In this document: in pieces, positions 58,565 through 64,000 of the stretch
How the letters are laid out: each line of letters opens with the position of its first letter
How positions within the stretch are numbered: the first letter of the stretch is position 1
Assembly: GCA_963277665.1 (NCBI GenBank)
Contig: OY728123.1
Location: 630,600,915 to 630,664,914 of the forward strand
Source of the DNA: Viscum album
Taxonomy: Eukaryota > Streptophyta > Magnoliopsida > Santalales > Viscaceae
Direction of reading: 5' to 3'
Length of the DNA stretch: 64,000 nucleotides
Notes under the pieces: generated by a model
What the model was told of the DNA's origin: nothing
Databases searched by the model: none
What the model saw: only the letters and a program-made list of their open reading frames with translations
Position numbers and translations under genes: made by a program

Positions 58565-59770
58565 TCAATGTATTCCAAATGGATATAAATTCAGTATTAT
58601 GGAATGGGGTTCTAGAAGAAGTATTTACACAGACAAGACCTATGGTTTTATCATTAATGAGGATGAGAAAAAATATTATCTACTAAAGAAATCATTATAT
58701 GGGTTGAATTAGGCTCTGAGAGCATGATATTCACGAAAAGATCAATTTTTAAAGAAGCTCGGTTTATTTTGTGCTGGAGTTGATTACAATCTATATGTTA
58801 ACATTGATGGTAATCAATGGATGATGGTGCTTGCATATTTTGATGAAATAATATTTTTTGCATCAGATGAAGCATAACGCATAAGGTTTTCTAAATTCAT
58901 GAAAAGTGATTTTGAGATTTAAATGATTGGTGAACTGAATTTTTTCCTTAGATTACTAGTGACTCCAGGAAATAATTGTACATTAATTTCTCTATATAAA
59001 TATTCCTAGGGGTCTTGAGAATATTTTGTGTGGATAATTAGAAGGAGATGATGAATCTAGTGGCTAAATAGATGATATTTTCACATGATGATGAAGGAAA
59101 TAAAGTCAATGTTATAGATAATATGAAAAAACATTTTAGTTTATTATACATTATAATGACAATACTGGATATCATTTTTCCATATTCTAGGAAGAACAAT
59201 ATCTATGTGATACCAAATAAATCCACATGCTTATAGTGAAAAGAATACTTCATTATATCAAGGGAATGATGGATTTATATTTGATGAATAATGAAATATA
59301 ACAGCCAGAGTTATTGGGATATATAGATGAATATTGGGTTAGATCAACATATGATAGAAAAAAAATGTTAGTACTTAGATTCGATCAAGGTGGATCGTGT
59401 TTAACTTGGATATCAAAAAAAATATTTTACTTCATTGTACACTGTAGAAGGTGAATATATTGCGGCCACTCGTGCATGCATGTTTTTATTGTGGACGTAG
59501 AAATATCCTGGTGATATTGGAGTCAAAGTGATTTTAATGATCGGAATCCATTGTGAAAATTCAAGTGATACAAATATAAGTAAAAATCCAGTCCATCTCT
59601 CAAGGAAAATGAACATTGAAATCATGCCTCATTTATCCTAGAGAATGTAGAACTAGGTCTTGTGAATATAGTATATGTGACTACAGAACAATAGGTTACA
59701 GTCATTCTGAAAATGGCCTTACAAAAATATGTGTTTGATAGAAATAAACTAGATCTTGGAATTTAGTATA
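58565..59770 (+). pseudogene. Copia D reverse transcriptase and RNase H remnant
   Basis: It opens with QMDINSVLWNGVLEEVF, the copia L-N-G-x-L-x-E-x-x-Y block (about 58597). YGLN-ALRA-YSR near 58698-58735 is the L-K-Q-A-P-R-A-W-Y motif, with TAG for the Gln codon (58710-58712) and TGA for the Trp codon (58725-58727). The catalytic box is YFDE at 58836-58847. Then SDFEI and GELNFFLRL match the following blocks. RNase H remnants include GEYIAATRAC-like residues near 59450 and NPVHLSRKMNIE near 59585. The end near 59765 is the usual pol end. Many stops and frame changes. Confidence 0.7.
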
Positions 59771-60415
59771 CACCTTGAATTTGAAACAGTGGGGATGCAG
59801 GACCCCCTCTCCTAGTGGGTTGGTGTTTTTTCCCTAAAGTGCTAGTATGTGATCTTTACCCAGTTGATACCCAAAATGAAGTAACCTTGAGGTTCATTGA
59901 CAAATGGGGAGAAATTATTCTTGTCAAAAGTGGAAAATGTCTGAATAAAGATAGGGGATAATCTTATAGATGGAGTAGTGAGATATGGGGTGCAGGTAGA
60001 TATGGGGTGTCTTAAATCAGATGATGCTAAATTTGATTGATAAAATCAGAGAAAACATTGTAATTAAGATAGGGGATAAGTATCTATTTGGAGTAGTGAG
60101 ATGGGGGAGCATTGAGAAAGGGGGACATTTAAATTTTAATATGTGAATGGTGATCTATCAAATGATATATATCATGAAAATCAAGGTTTATGTTGATATA
60201 AATTGAGATGTTTTCTAATGAAGTAATTCATTGATGACTTTTTCATTTTACTCTTGTTTCTCACGCCGACCATGACTCATGTGGTATTTTATTATGTGTT
60301 GATTAAATACATTATTTATATCTGTATCACAATAAGATAATAGTGGTGTCATATGGAATAAGATTTAATGAGGTATCAAAATGTGGAGATTCATCAAAAA
60401 ACTCAAAGGGGGGAT
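59771..60415 (+). other. 3' untranslated region of copia D with polypurine tract
   Basis: Non-coding. Two related sentences of sequence recur: AATAAAGATAGGGGATAATCTTATAGATGGAGTAGTGAGATGGGG-like blocks near 59943 and 60068, a direct duplication of about 45 bp. ACTCAAAGGGGGGAT at 60401-60415 is the polypurine tract before the LTR. Confidence 0.5.
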
Positions 60416-61790
60416 TTTTGGAAAAAAAATATCTAAGGTAATTTTAAAATTATTTTGGTTAATTGTGTTTATTGAAATATATTGTTTTTAAAAGGAAATG
60501 GACAATCAAAAATGATCATGGAGAATGATCTCATGAATGATATGAAGGTTTTTTATATAATGTTATGTGACTACAAAACACACAAAAAATTGTAAATTTC
60601 TAGACAGCTCTGTGAAAAAGGGAGAATTAAGGTGGAAAATAAAGAGCATCATAAAATAGTGATGTCATGGTTGTAATATTCATGAATTAGTAGAACCTCT
60701 TATCAATATTCCTATACCCCTTAATAAATGTAGCAAGACATAATGAAGATATTAAGGATCCAGATTCATGAAGGTGGTTTGTGACGTTGGTTCTTGTGAA
60801 AAAGTTCGTGAAAGCTATGAAATCTAATAGAATTTTTTGTTCATCATGAATGAAAATGAATTCACAAATTCTATATATGATTTGAAAAATAATGGATCTT
60901 CGTGGAGGATGTTTGATTTCATGAATGTAGGATCTTCACAGAAGCTGTTTAAGCCTTGAGAAAGAAGAATCTTTTAGAGGATGATTGAGTTTTATGAAAG
61001 CAAGAGATTCACTGACATTGTTTGAGCATTTTGGAAGAAGAAGATGCACACATGATTTTTGAGCATTGATATAGAAGGAGATTCACATAGTCACTTTGAG
61101 GTTCACAATAGAAGGATATTTATGGAGGTTGTTTGACTTTCATGAAAGAAGAAGCTTAATAGAGATTATTTCTAATACAGTAAAGATAGAGATTCACAGA
61201 TAATATTTGAGATTATCAAAATTAGGAGTTTCATAATGTCTACTTGAGATTTTCGAATGAATGAGATTTTTTAAGGTAGTTTGAGCTTCACAAAAGAGAA
61301 ATCTTTATGAAGATATTCAAGCATCACAAAATGTGTTAAAAATTATTTCCTTATAAATATATGATAACATTCTATTCATTAGTTGGATGAACATGGTACT
61401 TCAAAAGAGAATATAAATACAGTGGATAAATAATTCTAACGTGATAATGAAGGGAAGAACACATCTATAAACTGTGGGGTAATTTCTTACAAGATAAGTG
61501 AGCAAAGGAATAGGCATATGGTGGTCCTTTCCAATGGAACTGATCTATAGAAAGAGACATAGGGAGTGAAACTTTGGAAAGAAATGAGGTAACTCTAAAT
61601 ATTATAAATGTAGTGAGATTGGGAATAGAAGTGATCTAGCCCAAACAATATTTTAGAGGTGATACATAGTGGATTTGGAACATTGGTATATTGTCATTGT
61701 ATACTCCTAGGATGTAGCCAAGTGAGGGTGAACCAAGTAAAAAATGTGTGTCTCTCTACTTTCATTCGAGAATTACATTGAAACCATCAT
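60416..61790 (+). repeat. Right LTR of copia D
   Basis: It begins TTTTGGAAA, probably a decayed TGTTGGAAA, after the polypurine tract. It contains a 36-37 bp array (60895-61330), TATAAATA at 61412-61419, and a U5-like end shared with LTR A (TACTCCTAGGATGTAGCCAAG, then GGTGAACCAAGTAAA). The end is estimated from alignment with LTR A. Confidence 0.55.
60895..61330 (+). repeat. 36-37 bp tandem array in LTR D
   Basis: About twelve degenerate units close to GATTCACAGAGGTTGTTTGA followed by GCTTCATGAAAGAAGAA. Examples of unit starts: 60895, 60932, 61004, 61078, 61115, 61190. The array ends about 80 bp before TATAAATA, so here the repeats lie upstream of the likely promoter. Confidence 0.7.
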
Positions 61791-64000
61791 CATCTACTAA
61801 ATAATTAAAGAATAATAACAACATTAAAACTGATGTAAAACAAGATATCCTTATAATAAAAATGTGTAGATCCAGTGGGGTGGGAATAATTTCAAAAATA
61901 ATATCCATACCATGATCAAGCCACCTCCCAGCATATCTAGGCACATTTTGGGCCTACCTACAACATTACATCATGTTTCTAAAAAACTGATTATTAAAGG
62001 ATTGTAGTTATAATATGGTCAACACAAACCTCCAGATAACATTTATACACATTTTTTCAAGTTTTAATTCATTAACTCTTACATTTCTTTATTTTACCAT
62101 TTTAGTCTTTCATTGTGTTAACAAGTTTTCTAATATATGTAATTTAACCATTATAATTAAATTAAATTGAGAATTATTATATTATTTTTCACCATTTATT
62201 ATAAATATGATATCTATTTTATAAAATAAACATCCAAATGTGCTGGATATTAAATTTAACACAACCACATGTGATGTTAAAAACTCAACTTTAACCTTTA
62301 CCACTCAAACAAACTTTTTTAATATTTAACATTCAATATAGTAATTATAATAGAAAAATTGTACCATGAATGTACCATATATTATAATTTTTAGTATTTA
62401 AAATCAATTGAGATAATATAGGTTTTATTATTTTTAAATAAATTAATAAAATATCATTTATTATGGAATTGAATTAATGTCAATGTTGACATTATTCAAT
62501 TAAGAAAATTTAAATAAATATCATGATAATGATGCAATAAGAATATATAATGTTAAAACCATTTTAACAGGATATATTCTTCTAAAATATTAATGTGACA
62601 CCATAATTCGTCCAATTTTCTTCACTTTTAATGTTATTTGTATCATTTAATTTAATTAACTATTAACTAAATAATTCTTTTTTGGGAGTTTCATTAGTAT
62701 TTAATGTAATTATATTATAAATAAAATTAAAATAAACTGTCTTGTTAAAAAACTCGTTATTATACTAAAATATTACTTATACATAAGCCTATGTTCTTAT
62801 CACCCTATTCCAAATATTTGTTGAATTTAATAGGATGGAAAGATTTTTTTTTACTTTTTCTTCACATGACTTATTATATATGCCATATTCAAAGAAAGGT
62901 TTTCCAAAAACACATAAAATTCAATCCTATTGTAATAAGTTTTATATATGTCGATAAAATATAATTTTTATCAAATTTTGGGTCATTATTAAACATTACA
63001 CTTAATGTTTAACCATTAATTAAACTAATTTTTTCCTTAATCATAGTACATAATTTTAAATATTTCTTGTAATAATCATGGTCAAATATTATGATGGAAT
63101 TATTTGACATTATATGTTTTTCTAATTCTAAATATGGAATCCATTTTTCAAAATATAATTCATTAATGTAGCATGATTTTAATTAAAATTAATCTTTTAG
63201 ACATGACAAGAAGGATATGTTTTAAAGTGAGAAATATCAAAAGTTTACAATGTTTCTATATTCAATTAAAATATGAAATTGATTCATATGATAGAAATTG
63301 GACTATTATATTTATACATGATCATATTTTATTTTAAAACCAATTAAACATATTTTTAAGATTATAAATTATTTAATTAGAATTGCAATTTTAAATTATA
63401 ATTTGGTATTATCACTATTCATAAAAAACTAAAAAAAGTTAGGAAAATTCCAAAAAATTAACCCAAAGATAACATTGATATTCATTTTAAAAAATGTGTT
63501 TTATTTTAAAAAACATGTTTTCAAATTTTAGTAACTTTAAATTTTAAATTATATATTCCACGAACGATTAAAATGTATTTTATAAAAGGTGTTTTTTTAG
63601 AAAACATGTCATTTTATTTTAGACTATTATTATAATTATATTCAATATATATCTAATAAATATTTTAAAACCATAAAATTATTAGGTTATTAAATAATAT
63701 TGATTCCCTAAGTCTCAATGGTTAGATGATACTTATTATATTAAATAATAATCTTTTTAGAGTAATTAGGTTTAATAAAAGTTTCTCTTGAGTGTAATGT
63801 AAGTTAAGAAAGAAAATTGTAATTTCTATAACACAATAAAATTGTATTGTTGTTTGTATCAAAATATGAACTAATCATTTTTTTGTAGTGAAATATTAAC
63901 ATGGAATTGCATAAAAGAAGCATTATTGTTCTAGTGTAGAACACAAGTCATCAAATAATTTCAATGTTTTCAAAAATAATAATTCATAAAAAATAAGGGT
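61791..64000. other. AT-rich stretch with no recognised gene
   Basis: Very AT-rich. I see no gypsy or copia coding motif, no LTR landmark of the families above and no tandem array. A 60-codon open frame on the minus strand (61762-61944) overlaps the end of LTR D and is not supported. Confidence 0.4.

Larger units (their letters stand above)
58560..61790 (+). mobile_element. Copia element D, left-truncated
   Basis: Only RT, RNase H, a 3' untranslated region with a polypurine tract and a right LTR remain. The left part (LTR, gag, protease, integrase) is absent; the reverse gypsy LTR abuts it at about 58.55 kb. The LTR shares GGTGAACCAAGTAAA (61725) and CACATCTATAAACT (61459) with element A, so the two are related lineages. 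The right end is not sharp and no target duplication can be tested. Confidence 0.7.

Noticed and set aside
61762..61944. 60-codon minus-strand open frame
   Set aside because: Overlaps the estimated end of LTR D and shows no recognised motif.
61791..64000. Further gypsy LTR on either strand
   Set aside because: One weak resemblance near 62290 lacks supporting landmarks at the right spacing.

Overview
The window looks like plant nuclear DNA from a large, repeat-rich genome. It is very AT-rich. I found no host gene, rRNA or tRNA. Everything I can recognise is decayed LTR retrotransposon of the Ty1/copia and Ty3/gypsy types. No reading frame spans a whole retroviral protein, and every polymerase is broken by stops and frameshifts, many of them explained by C-to-T changes. 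Family names come from motifs read by eye; no database search was run. The species cannot be named from this sequence.

The oldest layer is a long-LTR Ty3/gypsy family of chromovirus style. Three direct LTR copies start at 2110, 30679 and 38827. They enclose two decayed internal regions with gag, RT, integrase and polymerase-tail remnants. After removing later insertions, the LTR-to-LTR spacing is about 7.9 kb and 8.1 kb, so this looks like a head-to-tail array sharing a central LTR. A fourth, partial LTR lies in reverse orientation at about 55.1-58.55 kb.

Four copia elements are younger. Element A (6715-27418) sits in the gag region of the first gypsy unit. Element B (13122-25395) sits inside the RNase H region of A, giving three nested layers. 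Element C (40074-52343) sits inside the third gypsy LTR. A, B and C each have both LTRs, a primer-binding site and a near-perfect 5-bp target duplication. Element D (about 58.56-61.8 kb) keeps only RT, RNase H and a right LTR. B and C have a long third coding region after RNase H and resemble Sirevirus/Maximus (SIRE-type) elements with an env-like gene.

The most unusual theme is short-period tandem arrays inside these copia elements: 19 bp in A, 22 bp and about 36 bp in B, 16 bp in C and about 36-37 bp in D. B and C carry a further array (17-18 bp and 13/14 bp) exactly between RNase H and the env-like region. Unassigned stretches are 1-2097, about 52.95-55.1 kb (oddly G/T-rich on the + strand) and about 61.8-64 kb.
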